A DNA stretch of 56,777 nucleotides from Planctomycetota bacterium. GTDB taxonomy: Bacteria; Planctomycetota; OFTM77. The stretch is from NCBI GenBank assembly GCA_029260795.1, contig JAJDCO010000051.1:1-56777 (forward strand), given 5' to 3'. Positions within the stretch are counted from its first letter, which is position 1. Each line of letters starts with the position of its first letter. Below the pieces are notes generated by a model. It saw only the letters and a program-made list of their open reading frames with translations. It ran no database searches and was not told the origin of the DNA. The position numbers and the translations under genes were made by a program. Positions 45,101 to 53,739 of this stretch are shown piece by piece.

Positions 45101-45745
45101 ATGACTCGTCCCACCGACTCTCAACCGGCTCCGCCGTCAGACGGTGACGCCACCCCGACGCGTGTGCTCATCGAGCGTATCGAGGACGGGGACTCAGGAG
45201 CCTTCGATCAGCTGTATCAGCGCTACCATCAGCGCATCCTGCAGTCGGTGCGCGTGCGGCTGGGACCGAAGCTGCGTCGGCGACTCGATTCGATGGACGT
45301 GTTCCAGAGCTCTATTCGCGACGCGCTGAGCCATCTCGATCAGCTCCGCAATCGCAGCGAAGGCATGTTCCTCCACTGGATCAGTGCCATCGTTCGCAAC
45401 AAGATCCGAAACAAGTTCGCCCACTACAAGGCCCAGCGTCGCGACCTCGACCAAGAGCAAGTGCTCGCGAGCTCAGCCGACCCGATGGGCGGCGAAACGC
45501 CCAGCCGGATTGTGGCCGGCCGCGAGTCGACCGAGGCTTTCCTCGATTGCCTCGACGAGCTGCCCGAGCGAGAGCGCGAGGTGCTGATCCTCAAGCGCAT
45601 CGAGAAGCTGACCTGGGCCGAGATCGGCGCCCAGCTCGACATCCCCGAGCGTACCGCTCAGAACATCGACGCCCGCGCCCGCGTGCAGCTACTCACTCAT
45701 CTCAAGAAGCGTGGCCTCGAGATGAAGGACCTCGACGCGCTCTGA
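45101..45745 (+). CDS. ECF-type RNA polymerase sigma factor
   Basis: A 214-residue sigma factor with sigma2 (about 35-110, FDQLYQRYHQRILQSVRVRL) and sigma4 (about 145-205, with HTH LTWAEIGAQLDIPERTAQN). ATG 45101 is used; upstream open frame extends over the divergent region and is not coding. The partner kinase at 42014-44884 is 216 bases away on the other strand. In planctomycetes ECF factors beside Ser/Thr kinases are regulated by phosphorylation instead of an anti-sigma factor; no anti-sigma gene is present here. Confidence 0.9.
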   Translation: MTRPTDSQPAPPSDGDATPTRVLIERIEDGDSGAFDQLYQRYHQRILQSVRVRLGPKLRRRLDSMDVFQSSIRDALSHLDQLRNRSEGMFLHWISAIVRNKIRNKFAHYKAQRRDLDQEQVLASSADPMGGETPSRIVAGRESTEAFLDCLDELPEREREVLILKRIEKLTWAEIGAQLDIPERTAQNIDARARVQLLTHLKKRGLEMKDLDAL

Positions 45746-45747
45746 GC

Positions 45748-45774
45748 TTCCAGCGGACTGAAGTCCGCCCTCCG
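45748..45774. repeat. CGGACTGAAGTCCG palindrome module, copy A
   Basis: The perfect palindrome CGGACT-GA-AGTCCG (45754-45767) is framed by CCAG on the left and CCCTCCG on the right. The same module occurs at 45951, 48040 (with one extra A) and 56439. Confidence 0.6.
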
Positions 45775-45801
45775 AGATGGAGGCCAGGCTTCCTTCGGAG
45801 G

Positions 45802-45817
45802 CCAGGCTTCAGCCTGG
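45802..45817. repeat. CCAGGCT-TC-AGCCTGG palindrome
   Basis: Perfect arms CCAGGCT and AGCCTGG around TC, preceded by GGAGG. A partly matching copy with one mismatch lies at 56305-56320. Confidence 0.55.
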
Positions 45818-45950
45818 TGCGACAGCCGACGCCTACGCGACAACCCTTCGAACCGCCTTCGACGTTCGACCGCAGCGTGCGTTCTGTTTCGCGAGAAGAG
45901 CTCGTCGAAGGTCAATCGATCGCACGAAGCGTCAAGAGCAGCAGACGACC

Positions 45951-45978
45951 CTCCAGCGGACTGAAGTCCGCCCTCCGG
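45951..45978. repeat. CGGACTGAAGTCCG palindrome module, copy B
   Basis: Palindrome at 45957-45970 followed by CCCTCCGG, directly continuing into the tandem array. Confidence 0.6.
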
Positions 45979-46053
45979 TGCGAGTCCGCCCTCCGGTGCG
46001 AGCCGCCCTCCGGTGCGAGTCCGCCCTCCGGTGCGAGCCCGCCCTCCGACGCC
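45965..46053 (+). repeat. Tandem array of about 18 bases, five units
   Basis: Units begin at 45965, 45983, 46001 (17 bases), 46018 and 46036 and read AGTCCGCCCTCCGGTGCG with small changes (third unit lacks one T, fifth ends GACGCC). The unit is the right half of the adjacent palindrome module, so the array arose by local duplication of it. It ends exactly at the stop of the DUF1579 gene. Confidence 0.7.
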
Positions 46054-46605
46054 TCACTTCTTGCGTCGAAAGTCCGCCTTCATGAACTGGGTCCACTCGC
46101 CGTCCTCGCCTTGGGCCCACGAGGTCAGGACTTTGTGATCGGGGCTGACCAGCTCGAAGACGTCGCGATACGAGGCCATCTTCGTGGGATCCTCGATGCC
46201 GGGACCCTCAGTGTTCAGAGTCAGGACCTTCTTGGCCTGGTCGAGCTGGCCGCGATAGACCCACAGGTGCGTCTGCATCGTGTCGACCCAAGTGCCGACG
46301 AAGGCCTTCTTCTGCGGGTCGTACCCGAGCGTCATCATCGACTGGAACTGTGTGTCCCCGAAGCTCGCCTCGCCTTCGGAGACGACCCACAGGTCACCCA
46401 GGGCGCGCACGCTCTCGGTACTCTCCATCATCATCGGCTCGGCGCCCGGCGCCATGATGGCCTCCGAGGTGACGGTCCAGTTCCCGACGAGCTGCTTGAG
46501 CCACTGATGCTCAGCACTCGCGACGGTGGGCTCGGGAAGCTCCGCCGCATCCTGCGGAATGGCGACGATCAGAGCGATCAGCATGGGCAAGCGGAAGAGG
46601 CTCAT
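46054..46605 (-). CDS. DUF1579-family exported protein
   Basis: A 183-residue protein with a signal peptide (MSLFRLPMLIALIVAIPQ). Start 46605 is supported by AAAGGGAG. The conserved pattern WLKQLVGNWTVTSEAIMAPGAEP, then LWVVSEGEA, LGYDPQKKAFVGTWVDTMQTHLWVYRGQLDQ and TWAQ-type ending match DUF1579, a lipocalin-like beta barrel group of unknown function that is frequent in planctomycetes. It precedes the thioredoxin-like gene on the same strand order by 126 bases. Confidence 0.85.
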   Translation of the reverse strand: MSLFRLPMLIALIVAIPQDAAELPEPTVASAEHQWLKQLVGNWTVTSEAIMAPGAEPMMMESTESVRALGDLWVVSEGEASFGDTQFQSMMTLGYDPQKKAFVGTWVDTMQTHLWVYRGQLDQAKKVLTLNTEGPGIEDPTKMASYRDVFELVSPDHKVLTSWAQGEDGEWTQFMKADFRRKK

Positions 46606-46731
46606 CGGGGACTCCCTTTCTGGAATGGGTCGCTTGGGGTTGCTCGATTGTCCGATCATACCTCCAAGACCCAGCGCATGCACCGGGGGGACTTGCTCGA
46701 AAGAGCCGGCCCGGGAGCGCCTTTGTCTCCC

Positions 46732-47904
46732 TCAATCCCGCTCCAGCAGCGCCTCGACCTTTGCGTTCCAAAACGACTCGTCTCGATAGCCGCGCCAGCG
46801 GTCGACGACCTTGCCGTGCGCATCGACCAGAAGGCTGACGGGAATTGCGCCGTCGAGGTCGAAGGCTTCGGTCATGGGTGTGTTGTCCCCTCGCAGGTCG
46901 GCGTCCATCCAGATGGCGAATGCGAGCGGCTCGTTCTTCTCGATCCAGTCGAGGACGTTGAGGCGAGCGTCGCGGGTCGCGATCGCCACGACGCGAAGTC
47001 GGTCGGCGTGCTTTGTCTGAAGGGCTTCGAGGTGGGGGAACTCCGCCAGGCAAGGCGCACACCAGGTGGCCCAGAACGTGACGACGAGCGGTGTTCCGCG
47101 GAGCTCCGAGAGACGCACGCTCCCACCTCGCGGATCCTGAAGCGCGACGTCGGAAAGCTCTCGATCGACCCAGTCGACGGGTGAGGGACGCGGTGAGGAT
47201 TCCAGCGGCGGTGGATCGACCCGGGGCGGCTCGTTCGTCACCCCGTCGATCGTGAAGAGCTCGTCGCGCGGCTCGATGCGTCGTAGGCCACGGATCTCGA
47301 AGCGGGGACCGAGGCGGGCGCGTCCCCGCATGCGACGGAGCTGCTGCGAGGCCCGCGGCAACCCCGACTCGTCCGAGATCCAGATGGTGTGTGCGATGTG
47401 GAAGTGACCGTAGACCTCGTGTCGCCCGGCGCGATTCAGCAGCAGCACGCGGCAGGCTTCGCCGCCGATATCGTCGCGACCGGCATCGAGCACCTGCCCG
47501 TCCCGCGCGGCCGTGCGCAAGTACTCGGGATCCAACACGACCTGCCAAGTGGCTGCGAAGTCAGCGTGCGCGGCATTCAAGACCGAGACGACATCGCGAG
47601 CTTCCGTGGCAAAGGTCGGCCGCTCGGCGGTGACGACGCCAGCGGCATCGAAGGCCCGGCAGTGCTCTTCGTCGCCGATCACAATCGAGGAGCCTGGCTC
47701 ATGAGGCCCCCGGCTCACTCGAAAACGAAAAGGACGTCGCGTCGCAAGAATGTGCGTCGGTGCCACGTCGCTCTCCTCTCGCACCACCTCCCACTCGACG
47801 CCTTCCCAGCTCGCCAGCCGCCTCGCCATCGTCTCGAGGAGTTTGACCGAGTCATCGACTGAGGTGAGCGAAGCGACCCACAGGCAGAGCGTCATCGTGA
47901 TCAT
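46732..47904 (-). CDS. TlpA-like thioredoxin-fold protein with LolA/DUF2092-like N-terminus
   Basis: A 390-residue protein. The N-terminal half (20-225) has a beta-rich layout similar to outer-membrane lipoprotein-sorting folds (SVLNAAHADFAATWQVVLDPEYL and FHIAHTIWISDESGLPRASQ). The C-terminal half is a TlpA/AhpC-like domain with WCAPC (281-285) and VSLLVDAHGKVVDRWRGY. It likely works as a periplasmic disulfide reductase. The hydrophobic start (MTLCLWVASLTSV) is a weak signal peptide. AGGAA precedes ATG 47904. Confidence 0.8.
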   Translation of the reverse strand: MITMTLCLWVASLTSVDDSVKLLETMARRLASWEGVEWEVVREESDVAPTHILATRRPFRFRVSRGPHEPGSSIVIGDEEHCRAFDAAGVVTAERPTFATEARDVVSVLNAAHADFAATWQVVLDPEYLRTAARDGQVLDAGRDDIGGEACRVLLLNRAGRHEVYGHFHIAHTIWISDESGLPRASQQLRRMRGRARLGPRFEIRGLRRIEPRDELFTIDGVTNEPPRVDPPPLESSPRPSPVDWVDRELSDVALQDPRGGSVRLSELRGTPLVVTFWATWCAPCLAEFPHLEALQTKHADRLRVVAIATRDARLNVLDWIEKNEPLAFAIWMDADLRGDNTPMTEAFDLDGAIPVSLLVDAHGKVVDRWRGYRDESFWNAKVEALLERD

Positions 47905-48039
47905 GGTGGGTTCCTCATGCTGAAGGTTTCGGAATGGCGTTATCTTGAGAAAAGCCCCCTGGATCTTGTGAGCCGCCTCGCACGGGCGTCAACCATCAGA
48001 CGCAGAATGCGCGGATCATCCTTGCCGTGGTGGTCGAGC

Positions 48040-48067
48040 TTCCAGCGGACTGAAAGTCCGCCCTCCG
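48040..48067. repeat. CGGACTGAAAGTCCG palindrome module, copy C
   Basis: Arms CGGAC/GTCCG around TGAAA (48046-48060), preceded by TTCCAG and followed by CCCTCCGG. One extra A distinguishes it from copies A, B and D. It lies in the 219-base gap between the thioredoxin-like and small lipoprotein genes. Confidence 0.6.
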
Positions 48068-48123
48068 GTGGGCGTCTCCGGCGGGCCCTGCGGCGGAGGC
48101 CGCCGAGAGGCGCTCGGCCTCTC

Positions 48124-48573
48124 TCAAAGGTCGTGGACGCTGAAGGACGCGATGCGCCAGCCGTCGACGTTCCAGACGAGGTCGCCGGTGACGTCGAAGC
48201 GGAGGCCCTTGATGGGCAGGCCGGCGAGCTCGGAGCCGGCGGCGACGGTCAGGCCGACCAGGCACGTGAGGCTAAAGCTCGCGTTCAGCTCTCCGGCTTG
48301 ATCGATCTTCAGGTCCTGGATGCTGACGACGAAGTCGTCGACCTCGGCGAGGTGCTTTCGAATTCGGGCGACCGAAGCGGCTCGGTCTCGATTGCCCCAC
48401 CGGAAGTCTTCCGTCAGGAACTGGAACGCGCAAGCCTCGACCTGGCGCTCTCGCAGCAGCTCGACCGCATTCTCGATCGTGACCTTTGGAGTCTCGCGGG
48501 GACCTTTTTCTCGGCAAGCGGCTGCGCTCGTCAGGACCACGACCGATGCGAGCATCCAGGTCTTCGTCATCAT
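48124..48573 (-). CDS. Small lipoprotein with NTF2/SnoaL-like fold, function unknown
   Basis: A 149-residue lipoprotein (signal MLASVVVLTSAAAC). GAGGAG lies eight bases before ATG 48573. The remainder, ENAVELLRERQVEACAFQF...DLVWNVDGWRIASFSV, has the length and ending of an NTF2-like cone fold, which binds small molecules or other proteins. No partner is visible. It is 65 bases downstream of the site-2 protease gene start-to-end gap, same strand, possibly co-transcribed. Confidence 0.65.
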   Translation of the reverse strand: MMTKTWMLASVVVLTSAAACREKGPRETPKVTIENAVELLRERQVEACAFQFLTEDFRWGNRDRAASVARIRKHLAEVDDFVVSIQDLKIDQAGELNASFSLTCLVGLTVAAGSELAGLPIKGLRFDVTGDLVWNVDGWRIASFSVHDL

Positions 48574-48638
48574 CTTTCGGTCTCCTCGCGGGGATGCGGA
48601 ATCGTGCCGCCGGTCCGGCGCGACCGCGCGCCCGATGT

Positions 48639-49487
48639 TCAGGGTTCTTCGCCAGGCAGACGGTCCACGAGCTTTTGATATTCCTCTCGAGAGAATCGAG
48701 GGGGAGCCGCCGGACGAGGAGTCGTGAGGGTCTCGGCTTCCTTTTCGCGCTCGGCGCGGATGCGAACCTGCAACTCCTCCTGTGCGCCCGCGACGTGCAC
48801 GAAGACCGCGACCAGGAAGAAGCCGAGCAGGGGCAGCTCGGTGATTCCGAGGAGGTCGGTCGCGGTCGCGGCCACGAGCACGAGGATCGCCACCACTCGG
48901 CCGAGGCGTACCGCCCACACGGTGGCGGCCACGAAGTCGAGCCGCGCTCCGAGCAGGGCTCGCAGGACCCGGCCTCCGTCGAGGGGAAAGGCGGGCAGGA
49001 GGTTGAACGTGCCCATGATGAGGTTCACGCCGATCGAGAAGGCGAGCACCGATCCCACACCCAGGTCCGTCATCGCGAACCAACGCCCCGGGTCCAGGAT
49101 CTCGGTCGAGGCGAGGACGTTGCCGAGAGCCGCGACGGCCAACAGCAGCCCGGTCAGGACGATGTTGACCACTGGACCGGCGGCCGCGATGAGCAGCTCG
49201 ATGTGCGGTGTCTCCGGGACTCGGCTCAGTCGGGCCATGCCACCGAGCGGCCACAGCGTGATGTCGATGACTTGCACACCGAATCGACGCGCCATCACGG
49301 CGTGCCCGAGCTCGTGTATCAGTACGAACACGAAGAGCAGGCCGAGGTAGGCGAGCAACGTGAGACGGCCGATGGCACCCTCCCCCGAGCTCTGAGTGAG
49401 CCAGAACAACGCGACCATCGCGAGAAACAACGCATGGACGCGGATCCGGATGCCGAAGAGTCGGCCGACTTCGAATGCAAAGGGCAT
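48639..49487 (-). CDS. Site-2 protease family zinc metalloprotease (M50)
   Basis: A 282-residue polytopic membrane protein. HELGH (58-62) supplies the zinc His pair and Glu; the second site is NLLPAFPLDGG. About five to six membrane helices are seen, and the C-terminal 50 residues are soluble and charged. Such enzymes cut membrane-embedded substrates, often releasing sigma factors from anti-sigma proteins. The start at 49487 (MPFAFEVGRLFGIRIRVH) is typical for this group. Confidence 0.88.
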   Translation of the reverse strand: MPFAFEVGRLFGIRIRVHALFLAMVALFWLTQSSGEGAIGRLTLLAYLGLLFVFVLIHELGHAVMARRFGVQVIDITLWPLGGMARLSRVPETPHIELLIAAAGPVVNIVLTGLLLAVAALGNVLASTEILDPGRWFAMTDLGVGSVLAFSIGVNLIMGTFNLLPAFPLDGGRVLRALLGARLDFVAATVWAVRLGRVVAILVLVAATATDLLGITELPLLGFFLVAVFVHVAGAQEELQVRIRAEREKEAETLTTPRPAAPPRFSREEYQKLVDRLPGEEP

Positions 49488-49621
49488 GCGGGGGTACCGG
49501 AATGGGCCGAGGACGCAGGTGCGGATTCGAGTATAACGCAATCGCGTCCGAGCTGCCGCGATTGGGCTGTTCGCCAGCAGTGGGGCGCAGGACACCCCCC
49601 TCCTGATTCATCGGATCATCG

Positions 49622-50533
49622 ATGCCTCCGCGACCCGAGCTGAGTCCCCTGAGCCTTCGGGACCTCATCGACCGCGGCTTCGAGCTCACTCGACGAGAAG
49701 CGCGACGGCTCTTTCTGCTGGCGTTGACCATCAACGTCGCGACCCTCCTCGTCGGACCGGGACTCCGTCGGCTTTGGATGCGATCCGCGGAGCCGCTGCC
49801 CCTCGCCAATCTCAGCCTCGATCTCTATGCCGACGACTGGCCTCTTCTGATCGGAGACTCGTTGATCCGAGTCCTCTCCACGTGCTTCGAGGCCGGGATT
49901 CTGATCCTCGTCTTGGAGGAGGCCTTTTGGGGACGAACGGTTCGGATGGGTTCCGTCCTTCAAGCCTTCGTTCGACGAGCGATGCCTCTCGCCTTGGCGC
50001 TCGGTACGATCTCGCTCGTGCTGGCCCTGATCGTCTTGGGGCCGTTCTTTGGTGCGCTCGCGCTCTGGGATCCGCCGATGTCCGCGACGATCGCCGAGTG
50101 CGCGATGTTGATCGTAATCGTTCCAGCCATCGTGCTCGCACTCCGCTGGGGGCTGACGGCGCCAGTCGCATCGCTCGAGCGAGTCACCCCGCTGGCGGCG
50201 CTGCGCCGAAGCCGCGAGCTGCTGCGATCTTCCTCCGAAGGGGGTGGAGCAATCACCGAGAATCCCTGGGTTCGACTGGCGCTGGTGTTCGGGCTCCGTC
50301 TCCTGTTCGAGCTCGTCGTCGAGCTTGGCCTCATCCTGTTGCCGCAGCTCTTGCCGCCGTCGACGGGGAGCTGGCGAATGATCGGTCAGACCTTGATGAA
50401 TCTCATCGCCGAAACGTTGGTTGCGCCCCTTTTCTGGGCCTTCATCCTTTTGATCTACTACGATCGACGAGCTCGTCGGGAGGGGCTCGACCTGGAGCAT
50501 CGGGCCGCTGAGCTCGTGGGAGAGAGCCTTTGA
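49622..50533 (+). CDS. Multi-pass membrane protein, first gene of the MoxR operon
   Basis: A 303-residue protein with about five to six hydrophobic helices (for example LFLLALTINVATLLVG, LALALGTISLVLALIVLGPFFGALALW, AECAMLIVIVPAIVLAL). The sequence RWGLTAPVASLERVTPLAALRRSRELLRSS is like the membrane domains found next to MoxR-DUF58 genes. Its stop overlaps the next gene start (TTGA), showing translational coupling. No enzymatic motif is visible. Confidence 0.75.
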   Translation: MPPRPELSPLSLRDLIDRGFELTRREARRLFLLALTINVATLLVGPGLRRLWMRSAEPLPLANLSLDLYADDWPLLIGDSLIRVLSTCFEAGILILVLEEAFWGRTVRMGSVLQAFVRRAMPLALALGTISLVLALIVLGPFFGALALWDPPMSATIAECAMLIVIVPAIVLALRWGLTAPVASLERVTPLAALRRSRELLRSSSEGGGAITENPWVRLALVFGLRLLFELVVELGLILLPQLLPPSTGSWRMIGQTLMNLIAETLVAPLFWAFILLIYYDRRARREGLDLEHRAAELVGESL

Positions 50534-51543
50534 TCTTGTTCAGCGTGCTTTGGATCGCGAGCGCTGCCGGAGCGCCAGACCTCACGGCCTGGCAAACGAC
50601 GCTGCGTGTCGCTGAGACTCGTTTGGACCAGCTAGCTCGCTCGGCCGAGACGATCCCCCCCAGTCAGCTCGATCGCTGGCTCGAGAGGGCGCAGCGTGAG
50701 CTGACGTCGGTCCGACGTCAGCTGAAGCAGGTCGAGATCGAGCGACGCGAGCTCGTTGGCCTGCGCCGCTTCCAGCCGGACTGGCGCTGGTGGGACCGCG
50801 AGCTCGGCACCCTGACCCGCGTGCGATCGGGCGTCGAGCTCGCGGGCTGCCTCGACCGATTCGTCGAAGAGCTGGCGCTGTGGCACCGCGAGGCCGTCTG
50901 GATGGGACGGCTGCCGGCGATGCGCGTAGGCGAGGAGGGGCGAGCCGTCGTGGACGAGGTCCTCCGCGAAGGGGACTACGATCTCGCGGCGCGTCGGGCA
51001 CCGTCGCGATGGGAGAGTCGACTGAACGGCCTCCAACGATTCATCGAGAGCCTGTTCGGGCTCCTGCGCAGCTCGAACGGTCGGGTGCGGGCGGCTTGGA
51101 CGCAGCTCTTGGCAAGCGTCCTGACCTTCGGTGCCTCGCTCTTCGTCGTCGTCGTCGCCGTGCGGGCATTGGGTCGGAGGCTGCGAGGTGGAACCGGTAT
51201 CGAGCTGAGGGACGCGTCGTTGCGCCAGCGCCCTCCGCAGCTTCTTCGGGCCGGTGACCGCGCCCGCCGGTCGCTCGAAGGCCGTGACGCCATCGCCTGC
51301 TACTTCCGGATGGCGATCGCCACCTTGGCCGAGCGCGGGTGGCTTCGCCGCCGCACATCGGCGACCGGCAACGACTACGCGCGCGAGCTCCGTGATCGGT
51401 CTCGCCCGGTCGCCGAAGCCTTCGAAGGGCTCCAGGGCATCTTCGAGGCGGTGACCTATGGGGGCCGCGAGCCGGACGACGAGCTCATCCAGAGCTTTCG
51501 GAAGAGCGCGCTCGCTCTGGTCTCCCGGGAGGCGAGGTCGTGA
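50530..51543 (+). CDS. DUF4129-domain membrane protein
   Basis: A 337-residue protein beginning with TTG 50530. The first two thirds include a signal-like N-terminus and a charged helical region (residues 30-190), then a transmembrane helix (ASVLTFGASLFVVVVAVRAL, about 195-215), and a cytosolic DUF4129 domain from about 245 (DAIACYFRMAIATLAERGWLRRR...ATGNDYARELR). DUF4129 accompanies transglutaminase and MoxR systems. It overlaps the DUF4350 gene by GTGA. Confidence 0.75.
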   Translation: MILFSVLWIASAAGAPDLTAWQTTLRVAETRLDQLARSAETIPPSQLDRWLERAQRELTSVRRQLKQVEIERRELVGLRRFQPDWRWWDRELGTLTRVRSGVELAGCLDRFVEELALWHREAVWMGRLPAMRVGEEGRAVVDEVLREGDYDLAARRAPSRWESRLNGLQRFIESLFGLLRSSNGRVRAAWTQLLASVLTFGASLFVVVVAVRALGRRLRGGTGIELRDASLRQRPPQLLRAGDRARRSLEGRDAIACYFRMAIATLAERGWLRRRTSATGNDYARELRDRSRPVAEAFEGLQGIFEAVTYGGREPDDELIQSFRKSALALVSREARS

Positions 51544-52733
51544 GAACGGTGCTCTGGCTCGCCGTGATCCTCGCCGCTCTGGCCACGGTCGTCCACCTGA
51601 TCGGCGATGTCGGCGGAGGGAGCACCTCGGGTGGTGCCAGCTTGTACCGAACGCACGGCGATGGCGCGCGCGCTTTCGCGGACGCCTTGTCGAGGGTCGG
51701 CCACCGCGTCGAAGCGTGGAGACGCCCGTTCGCTCGTCTGGATACGGAGTCGCGTGGCAACTTGATGTTCGTGCTCGCTCCACCGAGGGCGACCGGTCCC
51801 GATGAGGCTGAGGTCGGTGCGCTGCTCCAGTGGGTGCGAAGCGGGAACACGGTCGTGTGGCTGGTCTCGGAGGAGCGCCGGCTCTCATCGGGTATCGGCT
51901 GGCTACTGCGGGAGCTCGGAGTCGACCGACGGACGACCCGTCGCGCCTACGACGAGGCCTCGCCCCGAATCGCGGTGGGGGAGCCGACGCGCTTCGCCGA
52001 CGGTGTCGCGGAGCTGGCGACGCCGGGGAGACAGAGATTGGGCTTCGAGGCCGGTGGGTTGCGCTGGGTGACGGATCGAGGTGAGGTGGTCGTGGGGAGC
52101 TTCAGGCTCGATGCCGGGCATGTCGTGCTGGGAGCGGAGGTGGACCTCGCGACGAACCGTGGCGTCGGCGAAGCCGACAACTTCGCATTGTGGCTCAACG
52201 CGATCGACCTACTTCGAGGGCCCGAAGGCAAGGTGTTCTTCGATGAGTACCATCAGGGCTATCGAGACGGGGAGCGTGTCGGCGGATGGCTGGAGGCGGA
52301 ATCTTGGCCCTACTTGGGCGCTCACTTGGGATTCTTGGCCTTGCTCTATCTCCTCTCCAAGAGACGCCTGGGACCTCAGCGGCGAGTGGTGAACGAGCGT
52401 CGTCGACGACCCGCGGAGCTCATCGAGTCGCTCGCGAGCCTCTATGCGCGCTCGCGTCAACGCACCCACGCCTGGGATCAGATTCACGCGCGCATCACGC
52501 GTCGGTTGCAAGAAGGTCTCGGCCGCTCGATCTCGGCACCGGCGGCCGAGGTCGCCCAGCTTCTGGTCCCAGGAGGAGGGCCCCGCTACGATGAGGCCGC
52601 ACGGGCGCTCGAGACTCTGCGACGTCGGAATGACGTGCCGGACGATGCCGACGTGATCGCGGCCGCGCGGGCGGCCGCGCGGCTCGAGCGTGCCTTAGCT
52701 GATCGACACGCACAGGGCGAGCGAAGGGGATGA
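51540..52733 (+). CDS. DUF4350-domain membrane protein
   Basis: A 397-residue protein with a signal-anchor (TVLWLAVILAALATVVHLI), a globular domain related to glutamine-amidotransferase folds (residues 35-240) ending in GKVFFDEYHQGYRDG, the motif most typical of DUF4350, then a second helix (LGAHLGFLALLYLLS) and a cytosolic C-terminal part. It is part of the MoxR operon and begins in a GTGA overlap. Confidence 0.8.
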   Translation: MRTVLWLAVILAALATVVHLIGDVGGGSTSGGASLYRTHGDGARAFADALSRVGHRVEAWRRPFARLDTESRGNLMFVLAPPRATGPDEAEVGALLQWVRSGNTVVWLVSEERRLSSGIGWLLRELGVDRRTTRRAYDEASPRIAVGEPTRFADGVAELATPGRQRLGFEAGGLRWVTDRGEVVVGSFRLDAGHVVLGAEVDLATNRGVGEADNFALWLNAIDLLRGPEGKVFFDEYHQGYRDGERVGGWLEAESWPYLGAHLGFLALLYLLSKRRLGPQRRVVNERRRRPAELIESLASLYARSRQRTHAWDQIHARITRRLQEGLGRSISAPAAEVAQLLVPGGGPRYDEAARALETLRRRNDVPDDADVIAAARAAARLERALADRHAQGERRG

Positions 52734-52740
52734 GGCAGAG

Positions 52741-53739
52741 GTGATGGAGATCGACGTTCGCGAGCAGTTCGAGCGAGCCCGCAGCCAGCTCGCCCGAGTC
52801 ATCGTCGGCCAAGAGCGGGTCATCGAAGAGGTGCTCTCGGCCTTCCTGGCCGGCGGGCACGTGCTGCTCCAAGGTGTGCCCGGTGTGGCCAAGACACTCC
52901 TCGCACGCTCCCTGGCCGGACTGCTCGAGGCGAGCTATCGCCGCATCCAGTTCACACCCGACTTGATGCCGGCCGACGTCGTCGGAACGCTGCTCTTCGA
53001 TCCGGGCCGCGCCGACTTTGTCTTCCATGCCGGGCCCGTGTTCACGGAGATCCTGCTCGCCGACGAGATCAACCGTACACCACCCAAGACCCAGGCCGCA
53101 CTGCTCGAGGCGATGGAGGAGGGCCAGGTCACGGTCGACAACGAGTCGCACTCGCTCCCCGAGACCTTCTTCACGATCGCCACTCAGAACCCGCTCGAGT
53201 ACGAAGGCACCTATCCGCTCCCGGAAGCGCAGCTCGATCGGTTCTTGGTCCGGAGCGATCTGTCGTATCTCTCCGAGCAAGACGAGGTCGAGGTGCTTCG
53301 ACGTCATCACGGCGGCTTCGATGCGCGCGACCCCGTCATCAGCGGGCTCGAGCGCGTCTGGTCGGTCGCAGACGTGCGTGAGCTTCGCGCGGCGATTCGA
53401 GCGGTGCGGGTCGAGTCCGCCTTGATGCACTACATCGTGCAGCTCTCGATGGCGACTCGTTCGGACCCCCGTCTCGTGCTCGGCGCCAGCCCGCGGGCGG
53501 CGATCGGCTGGATGCGTCTGGCCCAGGTGCGTGCGGCCACTCAGGGGCGCGAGTACGTGCTTCCCGATGACGTGCAGCGCTTCGCGGCTCCCGTACTCCG
53601 GCACCGCTTGCTGCCGACTCCCGAGACCGAGCTGGAGGGCCGTGACCTCGACGAGCTGGTCGGAGACCTCCTCTCTCGGATCCCGGTTCCCGGGTTGGGC
53701 GAGACTGAGGGAGGCTGGGTCTCGCAGGCGCGAACGTGA
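52741..53739 (+). CDS. MoxR-type AAA+ ATPase
   Basis: A 332-residue AAA+ protein with Walker A GVPGVAKT (45-52), Walker B LLADE (105-109) and sensor 1 in TIATQNP, then EGTYPLPEAQLDRF. MoxR proteins act as chaperones in metal-centre assembly or envelope complex maturation with DUF58 proteins, which is its downstream neighbour (GTGA overlap). The gene begins with GTG 52741 and ATG 52744 in the same frame; either may be used. Confidence 0.92.
   Translation: MMEIDVREQFERARSQLARVIVGQERVIEEVLSAFLAGGHVLLQGVPGVAKTLLARSLAGLLEASYRRIQFTPDLMPADVVGTLLFDPGRADFVFHAGPVFTEILLADEINRTPPKTQAALLEAMEEGQVTVDNESHSLPETFFTIATQNPLEYEGTYPLPEAQLDRFLVRSDLSYLSEQDEVEVLRRHHGGFDARDPVISGLERVWSVADVRELRAAIRAVRVESALMHYIVQLSMATRSDPRLVLGASPRAAIGWMRLAQVRAATQGREYVLPDDVQRFAAPVLRHRLLPTPETELEGRDLDELVGDLLSRIPVPGLGETEGGWVSQART

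Larger units (their letters stand above)
45746..46053. other. Repeat-rich intergenic region between convergent genes
   Basis: No gene is seen. These 308 bases hold two copies of a CGGACT palindrome module, a CCAGGCT palindrome and a tandem array (details in separate entries). They lie after the ECF sigma gene and before the DUF1579 gene, both ending here. Confidence 0.6.

Noticed and set aside
45965..46053. CRISPR-like array
   Set aside because: Units are adjacent with no spacers, and 17-18 bases long.
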